Below are positions 34,893 to 42,942 of a stretch of 64,000 nucleotides of DNA, piece by piece. The number at the start of each line of letters is the position of its first letter. Position 1 is the stretch's first letter. The translations under genes and the position numbers were made by a program. Under the pieces are notes generated by a model that worked only from the letters and a program-made list of their open reading frames with translations, had not been told where the DNA came from and ran no database searches. The DNA is taken from the NCBI GenBank assembly GCA_014240065.1, contig JAAZXR010000007.1, positions 53,359 through 117,358 on the forward strand, read 5' to 3'. Source of the DNA: Myxococcales bacterium (GTDB lineage Bacteria > Myxococcota_A > Polyangia > Nannocystales > Nannocystaceae).

Positions 34893-36569
34893 TCAACCGC
34901 GGACGGCGGCGGTGTGACCTGTGGCTCCGACGTACACCGATTCTGCCCCGAAGGCGAGATCTGCGGCCAGTCGATTCCTCACGGTGCGAAGCTCCGCGTC
35001 TTTGGTGCGGGCGTCCCAGCCCAGCAGCTGCGTCATGCGCTGCGCCACCGGCTCCACCAGAGAGCGTGGAGCGCCCTCGTAGAGCGCGACTCTTGAGCGG
35101 CGATAGATGACGTCCTCCACGTGGTTGGCGCTCTCTTCGAGCACCGCCCAGTCAACCTCACCGGTGACCATTTTGCTCTCCGTGGACAAGGGCGCGCTGC
35201 CGAGCGCGAGCACCTTGGTCGCCTCGGTGCCATACAGCTGCGCGAGGCGACGCGCCACGGCCTGCTCCACGGGGAATTGTCCCGCGAGGGTCGCCGCGAG
35301 CGCGTCGAGATCTCCGTCGAAGTCGCCGCCAGGCAGCACCTCGTTGGGAGAGGACGGATCGTAGTTGAAATCCATGAGCGACGCGACCTGCGTGACGACC
35401 TCACGCGCCACGAAGCGATACCCGGTCAGCTTGCCGCCCGCGATGGAGATCATCTTGCCGCTCCCGACGGTGATGGAGTCTCGCCGCGAGATCTCCGTGA
35501 CCCGCTTGCCCGGCTCGGCGACCAGCGTGCGCAGGCCTGCCCACGCGCCGACGATCTCGCTCTCCTCGATGGGCTTCACGTTGAAGTAGGTGGACACGTT
35601 GTCGAGCAAATAGCGGACGTCCTCACTCGTGATGGACGGCCACACGTTCGCGCCGTGTTCGTAGGAGGTGTCGGTGGTGCCGATGTATACGACATCGCCT
35701 CGGGGCACCGTGAACAGGTGTCGTCCGTCACTCGCCTCGTACACCACGAGGTGGTTGAGCGGAAGGCGGGAGCGAGGCACGACGGCGTGGATGCCCTTCG
35801 CGAGCTGGATATTGGCGCGCGTGTCGGGGTCTTCCATGGATTGAAGCGCGTCGACCCATGGGCCGGCCGCGTTCACGACCACCTTCGCGTCCACCTTGAA
35901 CGTGCGATCCGTCAACGTGCAGCGCGCCGTGACCCCGCAGACGGCGCCGTCGGCATCAAACAAGAGCCCCTCGACCGCCGCTTGATTCAACACGGTCGCG
36001 CCGCGACGCGCGCTGGCGCGGAGGTTGGCGAGCACCAAGCGGGCGTCGTCGGTGACGTACTCTCGGTAGGCGCACGCGTAAGGGAACACCTCACGGTTGA
36101 GCAGCGGCTCATTGGCGGCGACGTCATCGCGGAGCCAGCGTTGATGCTTGTCCTCCGCGCTCACCTGCCCAAGTTTCTCGTAGGTGCTCACGCCGGCTCG
36201 AAGCTGCATCAAGCGCGCGCGGGTCTTCGCGGGGATGACCATCCATCGCCGCTCCGCGAGATGCGGCGCGAGGTGAAAGATTTGCTTACGCTCGCGGGCG
36301 GTCTTTCGGACCAGCCCGAGGTCCCCCGTGAGCAGGTAGCGAAGGCCCCCGTGGATGAGCTTGGAGGAGCGACTCGAGGTACCCGACGCGAAGTCGTTCG
36401 CCTCGAGCACCGCGACCTTGAGCCCGCGCTCCGAAGCCTCGTTGGCCACGCCTGCCCCGGAGATGCCCGCCCCAATGACGAGCACGTCAAACTGCGCGTC
36501 GGTCGCGCGAGCGAGCGTCCCCTCGCGGTCAAGCGCGGAGATGGCGGCGGTATGTGGATGTTCACTCAT
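34893..36569 (-). CDS. glpD: Aerobic glycerol-3-phosphate dehydrogenase (FAD)
   Basis: The 558-residue flavoprotein has FDVLVIGAGISGAGVANEAS as dinucleotide-binding motif, DFASGTSSRSSKLIHGGLRYL (the GlpD/GlpA signature), the substrate segment VYIGTTDTSYE, and GKMISIAGGKLTGYR. The C-terminal alpha-helical domain is present. It oxidises sn-glycerol 3-phosphate to dihydroxyacetone phosphate at the inner membrane and passes electrons to quinone. It has a GAGG Shine-Dalgarno and follows the aminotransferase-like gene by 32 bp, within the PlsC-HisC-like-GlpD-SDR unit. Confidence 0.94.
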   Translation of the reverse strand: MSEHPHTAAISALDREGTLARATDAQFDVLVIGAGISGAGVANEASERGLKVAVLEANDFASGTSSRSSKLIHGGLRYLLTGDLGLVRKTARERKQIFHLAPHLAERRWMVIPAKTRARLMQLRAGVSTYEKLGQVSAEDKHQRWLRDDVAANEPLLNREVFPYACAYREYVTDDARLVLANLRASARRGATVLNQAAVEGLLFDADGAVCGVTARCTLTDRTFKVDAKVVVNAAGPWVDALQSMEDPDTRANIQLAKGIHAVVPRSRLPLNHLVVYEASDGRHLFTVPRGDVVYIGTTDTSYEHGANVWPSITSEDVRYLLDNVSTYFNVKPIEESEIVGAWAGLRTLVAEPGKRVTEISRRDSITVGSGKMISIAGGKLTGYRFVAREVVTQVASLMDFNYDPSSPNEVLPGGDFDGDLDALAATLAGQFPVEQAVARRLAQLYGTEATKVLALGSAPLSTESKMVTGEVDWAVLEESANHVEDVIYRRSRVALYEGAPRSLVEPVAQRMTQLLGWDARTKDAELRTVRNRLAADLAFGAESVYVGATGHTAAVRG

Positions 36570-36601
36570 CGCGACAAGGACCTCGTGGCGCTGGCCGTTC
36601 G

Positions 36602-37729
36602 CTACCTACGTAGCACATCCCCCAGCGTGTCGAGCAAAAACTGGTTCTCCGCGCCTACGCCCACCGTGAGACGGAAATAGTCGTCGTAACGCTGGTTCGC
36701 GATGGGCGTGAAGGTCTTGATCAAGATCCCCCGCGCCGCCACGGCGTCGGCGACCTCCTGGGCGTTCCTTCCGTCCGTAGTGCGGCACAAGACGAAGTTT
36801 ACGGCCGTTTGGAAGGCTTCCACACCGTCCATGGCGTTCACGCCGTCAATGATCTTCTGGGTCATTTCGCGGGTCTTCTCACGTACGAAGGGGAGATGTG
36901 AGTCGTCCCTCAAACCTGCGATGCAAGCGCGTTCGGCGAGCATGCCGATCCTGTAGTCCGTCACCTGCGACTCCAGCGTCCGCACGAGCGCCGCCGGAGC
37001 CAACAAATAGCCGACGCGGAGCCCCGCCAATCCGTAGGCGAAGGAGAAGGTGCGGCTGACCACCAGGTTATCCAGGGTCGGCACGAGATCGGAGCAGTAC
37101 GCGTGCTCCGCCGGATCCACGTAGTGAACGTAGGCCTCGTCGATCCAGAACTTGGAGTTGGGATACTTGCGGGCCAGGCGCTCCACGGCGGCGCGCGCGA
37201 TGAGGACATTCCCCGTCGGATTGTTCGGCGTCGTGATGTAGACCAAGCCATCGCGCTTGCTCAAGATCCGATCGAGCTCACCCACGTCGAGCTCGAAGTT
37301 GGGCGGCTCGAGGGGCACAAACTCCACGGTGAGGCCGAGGCCCGCGGCCTTCCTTGGCACCTTGCTATAGGTGTGACGCGGCGTGATGATCGGAAATCCG
37401 CTCTTGTTGATGACGTGCTGCAACACCCGCTTCGGTGACGACTTGATGGCGGTCTTGACGAGGTGCGGAATCACCTGCTTGAGGATCGGCCCGCTCCCGT
37501 TGCGCAGGTACACATTCTCCGGCGCGACGCCGTCGATTTCGGCGATGGTCTCCCGGAGGGGATCGTTGTTGGCGGTGGTGTAGTTGCGCAGCGACGTGCG
37601 GGTAGAGAACTCCTGCAGCGCAGCGATGGAGGCGGCCGGCGCGTAGGTCCCGTCGTTGAGGCCTAGATTCAGCGGCGCTTGGGGGCTCACCCGTCGCTTG
37701 AGTTCTTCGTAATCCGAGGTGTCTGTCAT
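36602..37729 (-). CDS. HisC-like fold-type I aminotransferase homologue lacking the PLP lysine
   Basis: The 375-residue protein has the fold of histidinol-phosphate aminotransferase: TTPNNPTGN, WIDEAYVHYV (Asp for the pyridine nitrogen, Tyr) and SRTFSFAYGLAGLRVGY. In active HisC relatives the last motif is (R)T(L/F)SKA(F/Y)GLAGLR, where Lys forms the Schiff base. Here that codon is TTC (Phe), around 37047-37049, so covalent PLP binding is not expected. The downstream Arg of GLAGLR and the cofactor Asp are kept. An insertion ITPRHTYSKVPRKAAGLG follows the first domain. It may be a PLP-binding but non-transaminating enzyme, a regulatory homologue, or bind another ligand. It lies between plsC-like and glpD genes, not near his genes. 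Confidence 0.8.
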   Translation of the reverse strand: MTDTSDYEELKRRVSPQAPLNLGLNDGTYAPAASIAALQEFSTRTSLRNYTTANNDPLRETIAEIDGVAPENVYLRNGSGPILKQVIPHLVKTAIKSSPKRVLQHVINKSGFPIITPRHTYSKVPRKAAGLGLTVEFVPLEPPNFELDVGELDRILSKRDGLVYITTPNNPTGNVLIARAAVERLARKYPNSKFWIDEAYVHYVDPAEHAYCSDLVPTLDNLVVSRTFSFAYGLAGLRVGYLLAPAALVRTLESQVTDYRIGMLAERACIAGLRDDSHLPFVREKTREMTQKIIDGVNAMDGVEAFQTAVNFVLCRTTDGRNAQEVADAVAARGILIKTFTPIANQRYDDYFRLTVGVGAENQFLLDTLGDVLRR

Positions 37730-37754
37730 CTGATGTTCCTGCTTCTCGACGACG

Positions 37755-38963
37755 CTAGTTCGCCTTCGGTGCCCAGTGTTTCGCGACGATCTCCCACTTC
37801 ACGACGGACTCCGTGGGCATCATCGCCTCGTAGAGTCGCTCGGTGGTGCGAAACTGCAGCCGACGCCGCATGTCCACGGTGACCACTCGAATCTCCTCGA
37901 GGGGGATGGACCACTCGATCTCGTCGCCGGTGCCCCGCACCGACAAGCGCTCCTTGTCGAGTCGCAGGCGGCCGGTGGCCACGGGGAGCGGCGCGTCATC
38001 GGTGCGCTCGATGAGCTCCATGGGCTCACTCTCGAGCAGCACGCCGTCACGCTCGAAGCGCGCGGGAACGGGGACCATGCCTCGCTCGCGGAGCGTCTCG
38101 CCGATCATCGAGAGGATGACATCCAAGCGCGTGTGCACCCCCGTCCCCTCCCGAACGAGGTCCGTAGAGCCATCCACCCTCCATCGGGCCCCGCACGCGG
38201 CGCACCAGACGTGGTCATCATCTTCGTTCATCTGCGCGAACGCCTCGCACTCTGCGCAGGCCCACACAATATTGGTGAGCCCTCGCGCGAGCTTCGAGCC
38301 CCGAACGGGATACGCCGGCTCCTCGTAGTGTCGCACCGAGAGCCGCTCGGTCAGATACGCCATGATCTCGTCGTCGGAGGTGCCCTTTGGAAACTCCTTC
38401 GGCGGGTCGAACTCCACGCGGATCTTCCCACTCCGCGCGCGCTCCGCCCAGCGAGGCCACTGTCGATACGCGTTGCGCAAGCGCACGGTCACCACGGGGA
38501 CTCGGAGCATCTTCACCAGCCGCTCCGTCCCAGGCATCAAGGGCGCCGTCGCGCCGTCCCAGCAGCGCACCGCCTCTGGAAAGAGCCCCACCGCGCCCCC
38601 GGACTTTACCCACCCCTTCATCCGGCGAATCGCGCTCGTGTCCACGATGAACTTCTTTTTAGGGATGATGCCGAACCATTGCATCAGCCGCGCGAGCAAC
38701 CCCTCGTCAAGAAGGCTCGGGGTCGCCAGGAACGAGATGGGCCTGTTCGCGCTCAAGATGATGACCGCCGGATCCAGAAATCCAACGTGGTTCGAGACCA
38801 CCAACACCGGGCCAGAGCGAGGGAAGCGCTCTTGACCCACGGCCTCCATGCGCATCAAGGGGAGCAACACGAGCGTCACGAACCGGCGCACAAGCCATAG
38901 CCGGCGCCTGATCTGCGCCACCGCCTGTGGACTCGGTTCTGTGGGCGCCAGCCTCCGTTGCAT
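37755..38963 (-). CDS. PlsC-like acyltransferase with zinc ribbon and extra C-terminal domain
   Basis: The 402-residue protein has an N-terminal acyltransferase domain with SNHVGFLD (the HX4D catalytic motif) and GLFPEAVRCWDG in the place of FPEGTR. A zinc ribbon CAECEAF...CAACGARW follows at about 240-265, then a beta-rich C-terminal part (about 300-400; DEIEWSIPLEEIRVVTVDMRRRLQF) resembling a PH/GRAM-like fold. It should acylate lysophosphatidate or a similar acceptor at the inner membrane. Ordinary PlsC is about 240 residues, so the added ribbon and C-terminal domain are unusual. It leads the four-gene leftward operon. Confidence 0.85.
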   Translation of the reverse strand: MQRRLAPTEPSPQAVAQIRRRLWLVRRFVTLVLLPLMRMEAVGQERFPRSGPVLVVSNHVGFLDPAVIILSANRPISFLATPSLLDEGLLARLMQWFGIIPKKKFIVDTSAIRRMKGWVKSGGAVGLFPEAVRCWDGATAPLMPGTERLVKMLRVPVVTVRLRNAYRQWPRWAERARSGKIRVEFDPPKEFPKGTSDDEIMAYLTERLSVRHYEEPAYPVRGSKLARGLTNIVWACAECEAFAQMNEDDDHVWCAACGARWRVDGSTDLVREGTGVHTRLDVILSMIGETLRERGMVPVPARFERDGVLLESEPMELIERTDDAPLPVATGRLRLDKERLSVRGTGDEIEWSIPLEEIRVVTVDMRRRLQFRTTERLYEAMMPTESVVKWEIVAKHWAPKAN

Positions 38964-39118
38964 ACGTTCTCCGCCGGGTACCGCTCGGCTTGTCCGCTTT
39001 TAGATGGGAGCGTTCCAAGATTCAACCATCGCCACCGCGCGAGGGCGACGCCGCGGCCGGACTCACGCTCGCGGCAGGCCAGCGCCAACACGCGCCCGCT
39101 CCAACGTCCGCGCCGTGA

Positions 39119-39139
39119 CGCCAGACAGACGGTCTGGCG
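39119..39139. promoter_or_regulatory. Inverted repeat, possible operator
   Basis: CGCCAGAC, a 5-bp spacer and GTCTGGCG form a perfect 8-bp dyad. The size suits a dimeric repressor such as a TetR-type protein, but no such regulator is adjacent. Confidence 0.35.
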
Positions 39140-39381
39140 CGGCGTTCGTGCTCCTCCTTCCGCGCGTCGCGTCCGCGGCACCTCGTGGGCGCCCTCGCGG
39201 GATTCGCGCGTCCCCGGTTGGTTCCGCTGGCGGCTTGGTCGGGCCCCGCGTCGGGTCGCTCACCCCGCCTGCGATGCGCGTCGCGTCTCTCGCCGCGGAA
39301 GATCAAGCGCCTTATCGCGCTCGATCCTCGGCGGTCGTTGGCCATCCCTCGATCGTAAAATCACGCCGTGAACGTGTGCGA

Positions 39382-39387
39382 TAGTCT
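39382..39387 (+). promoter_or_regulatory. TANNNT box for the CRP-GGDEF gene
   Basis: TAGTCT lies 15 nt before the ATG at 39403, so a short leader is expected. Confidence 0.35.
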
Positions 39388-39402
39388 TGCGGCGCGATCC
39401 TC

Positions 39403-40398
39403 ATGAACACGAACGGGATAGACCTCGCCCAGCTCCGCCAGCTGGAGCTCCTCCAAAACGTCGACCCACAGACGCTGCGACGTATCGTGGACTCGGCCAC
39501 GGTCCGGCAGCTAACGCCAGACGAAGTCCTCATCGAACGCGACGCCGAGTCCCCCCACTTGCACTTCGTGTTGAGCGGGAGTCTGGCCATCCGGCTTGAG
39601 AGCCCCACGTCGGACGACGTCGCGTTCGTGAACGCAGGCGAGAGCGTCGGTGAGCTCTCGGTCCTCGATGGGACACCTCCGAGCGCCTGGGTCGTCGCGA
39701 AGGAGATGGCGACAACCCTCACCATCGACGAGGCCACCGCGTGGTCCTTGACTCGCGCGTCCCATGATTTTTGCCTCGGCCTGCTCCGCAAACTCGCGGA
39801 GCGACTGCGGGCGAACAACAAGACAGTCGTCGCCGCGTCACGCCGCCACCGGATCGCCGAAGAGGCGGCCATGTTCGACAGCCTCACCGGCGTTCGAAAT
39901 CGCCGATGGATCGAGGAGCGACTCCCGGTCTTGCTCCAGGAGACTGGCGCACACTTGGCGCTCGCCATCCTCGACGTCGACCACTTCAAAAAGTTCAACG
40001 ACACGTTTGGCCATCAAGCCGGTGACGACGTGCTGAGCGCGGTCGCCAAAGCCGTCGACGATCAGCTCCGCCCCACGGACACCATCGCGCGCTACGGCGG
40101 CGAGGAATTCGTGGTGGTGTTGCCGGGTACGCCGGATCTCGCCGCTCGGCGCGTCGCAGAGCGACTCCGCACCTCCATCGCGGCGCTCTGCCTGCGAAGC
40201 CGCGATGGCGTGAGCCTCCCGACAATCACCGTCTCCATCGGTGTGTCGGCGTTCGCGACCGGAAAGACTGACCTCGAACTTATCAGCGAGGCCGACAAGG
40301 CCCTCTACAAGGCCAAGGAGCACGGTCGAGATCAGGTCGTCCTCGCAAGTGACGACCTCTCGCTCGCCGAGACGCCCGCGTCTTTGGGGGCGACCTAG
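39403..40398 (+). CDS. Diguanylate cyclase with N-terminal cyclic-nucleotide-binding domain
   Basis: The 331-residue protein has a CRP-type cNMP-binding beta-barrel (about 10-130; HFVLSGSLAIRL, GESVGELSVLDGTPPSAWV) and a GGDEF domain (about 165-320) with RYGGEEF as active site. RPTD lies five residues upstream and fits the inhibitory I-site RxxD. DVDHFKKFNDTFGHQAGDDVL is complete. It should synthesise c-di-GMP with product feedback, gated by a ligand in the N-terminal pocket. It has no membrane segment or receiver domain. The HemJ-like gene 42 bp downstream may be read through. Confidence 0.92.
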   Translation: MNTNGIDLAQLRQLELLQNVDPQTLRRIVDSATVRQLTPDEVLIERDAESPHLHFVLSGSLAIRLESPTSDDVAFVNAGESVGELSVLDGTPPSAWVVAKEMATTLTIDEATAWSLTRASHDFCLGLLRKLAERLRANNKTVVAASRRHRIAEEAAMFDSLTGVRNRRWIEERLPVLLQETGAHLALAILDVDHFKKFNDTFGHQAGDDVLSAVAKAVDDQLRPTDTIARYGGEEFVVVLPGTPDLAARRVAERLRTSIAALCLRSRDGVSLPTITVSIGVSAFATGKTDLELISEADKALYKAKEHGRDQVVLASDDLSLAETPASLGAT

Positions 40399-40440
40399 GC
40401 CTCGCGGCGGATGCACCCGCCCCCCTCGCCCTGAACGCTC

Positions 40441-40968
40441 GTGGATCTCCTCACCGCCAAAGCCCTGCATATCATCGGCTTCACCTGCTGGTTCGCCGGG
40501 CTGTTTTATGCCGTGCGGCTGTTCGTCTACCACGCGGAGGCGAGCCAGCGCGAGGCGAGCGAGCGCGAGGTGCTGCTCCCCCAGCTTGAGCTGATGCAGG
40601 CGCGGCTCTGGAACATCATCACGGTGCCCGCCATGTGGCTCACCGTGGGCGCCGGTGGGCTGATGATCTACCAACGCGACGCGCTCGCGCCGTGGCTTCA
40701 CGTCAAACTCGGACTCGTGGGGGTGCTGTTTGTCTACCACCTGATCTCGGGCAATATTCGGCGCAAACAACGGGCGAGGAGCTCACCATGGAGCTCGCGA
40801 GGGCTCCGCATGTGGAACGAAGTGGCCACCGTCTTGCTGGTCGCCATCGTATTTCTCGCCGTCAAAAAGGATACGCTCAGCATGTGGGGGGCGGTGGGAG
40901 GCCTCATCGCGCTGGGCGTCGTCTTGATGCTCGGGCTTCGAATCTATCGGGCCCTGCGCGGCGCCTGA
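40441..40968 (+). CDS. hemJ: Protoporphyrinogen IX oxidase HemJ family membrane protein
   Basis: The 175-residue protein has four membrane segments and the HemJ pattern: KALHIIGFTCWFAGLFYAVRLFVYHAEA, LMQARLWNIITVPAMWLTV, and WLHVKLGLVGVLFVYH. The conserved N-terminal His, the Arg in the second motif and the Lys of HVKL are present. It oxidises protoporphyrinogen IX to protoporphyrin IX in heme synthesis at the inner membrane. It begins with GTG. No other heme genes are close. Confidence 0.88.
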   Translation: MDLLTAKALHIIGFTCWFAGLFYAVRLFVYHAEASQREASEREVLLPQLELMQARLWNIITVPAMWLTVGAGGLMIYQRDALAPWLHVKLGLVGVLFVYHLISGNIRRKQRARSSPWSSRGLRMWNEVATVLLVAIVFLAVKKDTLSMWGAVGGLIALGVVLMLGLRIYRALRGA

Positions 40969-40977
40969 CCGCTCCGA

Positions 40978-42075
40978 TCATCCGGCGCGCGGAATTGGCT
41001 CGCCGTGGGTGGGCGCCTCCACCAGCGCGCGCGCGTCGAGCCAATCGACGATCACCGGCCACACGACCTCCACGGCCCGACTCCCCAAGATGATGTCGAG
41101 GTGACCTGGTGCGTAGCCATGGTTCGCCTCCGTGAACTTCACGTAGGTCGCGTCGTCGCTCCCCGCGGCATCAAACAGCGCCTTGCCATCTTGCGGATGG
41201 GCCAGATCGTCGCGCGCTCCCGCGACCACGAGCAGGGGGGTGTCCATCTCCGCCGCCTTCCCGCCCGGGTCGATCCCTCCGTGGTGTGCCCACGCGCTCA
41301 TCTCCTTCCAGATCGCGAGGCTGGAGCGGTCGAAGCCTTCATCGAGCCGTTCGGTGAGCTGGTCGTACTCCATGGAGCCGGCGCTCCAACCGGAGTGGGG
41401 CAAAAGCGCCCACGCCCGATCCACGAGCCCCACCCTGCGACCCAAGAGCTGCCCGAAGCCGCGTACGTTCACGTGCATGTCCGAGGGGATCAGCTTCGTG
41501 AGCGCCAAGGTCGCGCCAGACACCGCGCGGATCCAGCGACTGTGCGCGCCGAAGGTATACAAGCCCCCCACGTGCACCAGACCCCGAAGCTCCACTTCGA
41601 ACGAGGCCAATACACCGACGGCCGCCCCGAGTGAATGCCCGATAACAAAGGCCGGCGCTGGCAGTTGAGCCACCAGGTCGGCCACGTCTTCCACGTAGTC
41701 CTTCACCGACCGCGCCGCAGGAGCGCCCAACCGACGTGACCATCCATGGCCCCGCAGATCGAGGTTGTAGACCTCGTATCCTCGCATCGCCAGCATGGCG
41801 ACGAACGAGCGCTGCTCCGTACGCCAGGTGCGATGGTTTTGGGCGAGTCCGTGGACGAGAATCACGGCGCCACGGGCACCGCCGCGGTCTGTCGCCACTG
41901 TGCGCTCGATGCCGAGCACAGGTCGCCCCTCCCCTCTGCGAAGCCGCAGCAGGGAGCGTGTCACCTCCACAGTCTGACGGGACGACACCTTGACACCCAT
42001 CGTCTCCGATTCGAGGGTGTCCAGCGACGTCGCCGTGGACGCTCGCCGCGGCCCGCCTGACGTTCCCGACATCAC
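40978..42075 (-). CDS. Alpha/beta-fold hydrolase
   Basis: The 365-residue protein has a canonical alpha/beta hydrolase core: GAVILVHGLAQNHRTW (oxyanion loop), YNLDLRGHGWS, AFVIGHSLGAAVG (nucleophile Ser), VVAGARDDLAHP (acid Asp) and EANHGYAPGHLDI (His). Overall it resembles lipase or PHA-synthase-like hydrolases; substrate unknown. It follows the HEAT-repeat lipoprotein by 6 bp and is probably the last gene of the PAD operon. The double ATG at 42075 is used, but an ATG at 42000 has a closer GGAG and would remove 25 residues. No signal peptide is seen, so it seems cytosolic. Confidence 0.8.
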   Translation of the reverse strand: MMSGTSGGPRRASTATSLDTLESETMGVKVSSRQTVEVTRSLLRLRRGEGRPVLGIERTVATDRGGARGAVILVHGLAQNHRTWRTEQRSFVAMLAMRGYEVYNLDLRGHGWSRRLGAPAARSVKDYVEDVADLVAQLPAPAFVIGHSLGAAVGVLASFEVELRGLVHVGGLYTFGAHSRWIRAVSGATLALTKLIPSDMHVNVRGFGQLLGRRVGLVDRAWALLPHSGWSAGSMEYDQLTERLDEGFDRSSLAIWKEMSAWAHHGGIDPGGKAAEMDTPLLVVAGARDDLAHPQDGKALFDAAGSDDATYVKFTEANHGYAPGHLDIILGSRAVEVVWPVIVDWLDARALVEAPTHGEPIPRAG

Positions 42076-42081
42076 CGTCGG

Positions 42082-42930
42082 CTAGAGCCGCTTCACCGCC
42101 CGAGCAACCCGGGGGTCCGGATCCCCTGCGACGTTGGCCGCGTCGAGATGGCGCTTCGCCTCATTCGCGTCGAGACGGACGAGCGCGTCGACCGCGGCCA
42201 GCCGTGTGATCGGGTCGTCGTCTGTGAGCAACCCAGCCATCGCGTCCATATGCACCGCCTGCGCGGTGAAGCTCAGCGCGCGAACCGAGGTCGCTCGTAC
42301 ACCCGAATCTTCATCCTTGAGTCGCTCCACCAGCAGCAGGCTCAGCGTCTCAGAGGCGCCCTCGCCCCCGTAGTTCGCGAACAGTCGCACCGCCGCTTGG
42401 GCGCCCCAATCACGCACGCGCGCGTCCGTGTCGCGCAGACCAAGTTCGGCTGCCTTTGCGAGCACCTCAGGTTGCGCGCTCGCGAGGCTGCGCATCAAGC
42501 CGACACGCACCGCGTTGTCTGCCTCCGTGCCCAGCAGGTCCAAGGCGAGCTCTTGCCAAGGTCCACGGTTGGTCCGCAACGCGCCCGCCAAGGCCACGCG
42601 GTTGACCTGCGGCTCTTCGAGATCGACGAGCCGATGGAAGATCACCGGCATGGCTGCGGCTTGCGCGAACGATGGCTGAGAGAAGCGGAAGTTTCGATCG
42701 CGACCGCGCACGGGCTGCAGTGACATGATCTCGCCCACGAACTCTGGCCGCAGCTGGTTGACCTCCGCGAACGAGGTGGTGGATGTGATGTCGAGCGCCT
42801 CGACCGAGGTGGCCGCCTCGGTGAGCGCCGCGCGAGTGACCGTGGGCGCGTCACCTTGCTCGCACCCGGTGGCCGCGATGAGAGCGGCACACCCAACGAT
42901 AGTTCCAAGTTTGTTTCGAAGTGTCTTCAT
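42082..42930 (-). CDS. HEAT-repeat lipoprotein
   Basis: The 282-residue product has a signal peptide with lipobox (AATGC). The mature part is an all-helical solenoid of HEAT-like repeats: VNRVALAGALRTNRGPWQELALDLL, VRVGLMRSLASAQPEVLAKAAE, VRDWGAQAAVRLFANYG, VRATSVRALSFTAQAVHMDAM and TRLAAVDALVRLDANEAKRHL. Such solenoids usually bind a protein partner. It starts 12 nt after the PAD stop with an AAGGA Shine-Dalgarno overlapping the stop codon, so the two lipoproteins are made together and may act together at the membrane or cell surface. Confidence 0.82.
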   Translation of the reverse strand: MKTLRNKLGTIVGCAALIAATGCEQGDAPTVTRAALTEAATSVEALDITSTTSFAEVNQLRPEFVGEIMSLQPVRGRDRNFRFSQPSFAQAAAMPVIFHRLVDLEEPQVNRVALAGALRTNRGPWQELALDLLGTEADNAVRVGLMRSLASAQPEVLAKAAELGLRDTDARVRDWGAQAAVRLFANYGGEGASETLSLLLVERLKDEDSGVRATSVRALSFTAQAVHMDAMAGLLTDDDPITRLAAVDALVRLDANEAKRHLDAANVAGDPDPRVARAVKRL

Positions 42931-42942
42931 GATCGTTGTTCC

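Larger units (their letters stand above)
38964..39402. other. Intergenic region between divergent plsC-like and GGDEF genes
   Basis: These 439 bases hold no ORF with plausible protein character; the open frames are Arg-rich and rest on high G+C. It should contain both promoters. The only structured elements I see are the inverted repeat at 39119-39139 and a TAGTCT box at 39382-39387. Confidence 0.6.

Noticed and set aside
39004..39384. Open frames in the gap upstream of the GGDEF gene
   Set aside because: Arg/Pro-rich, no start signal, both strands and several frames open at once.
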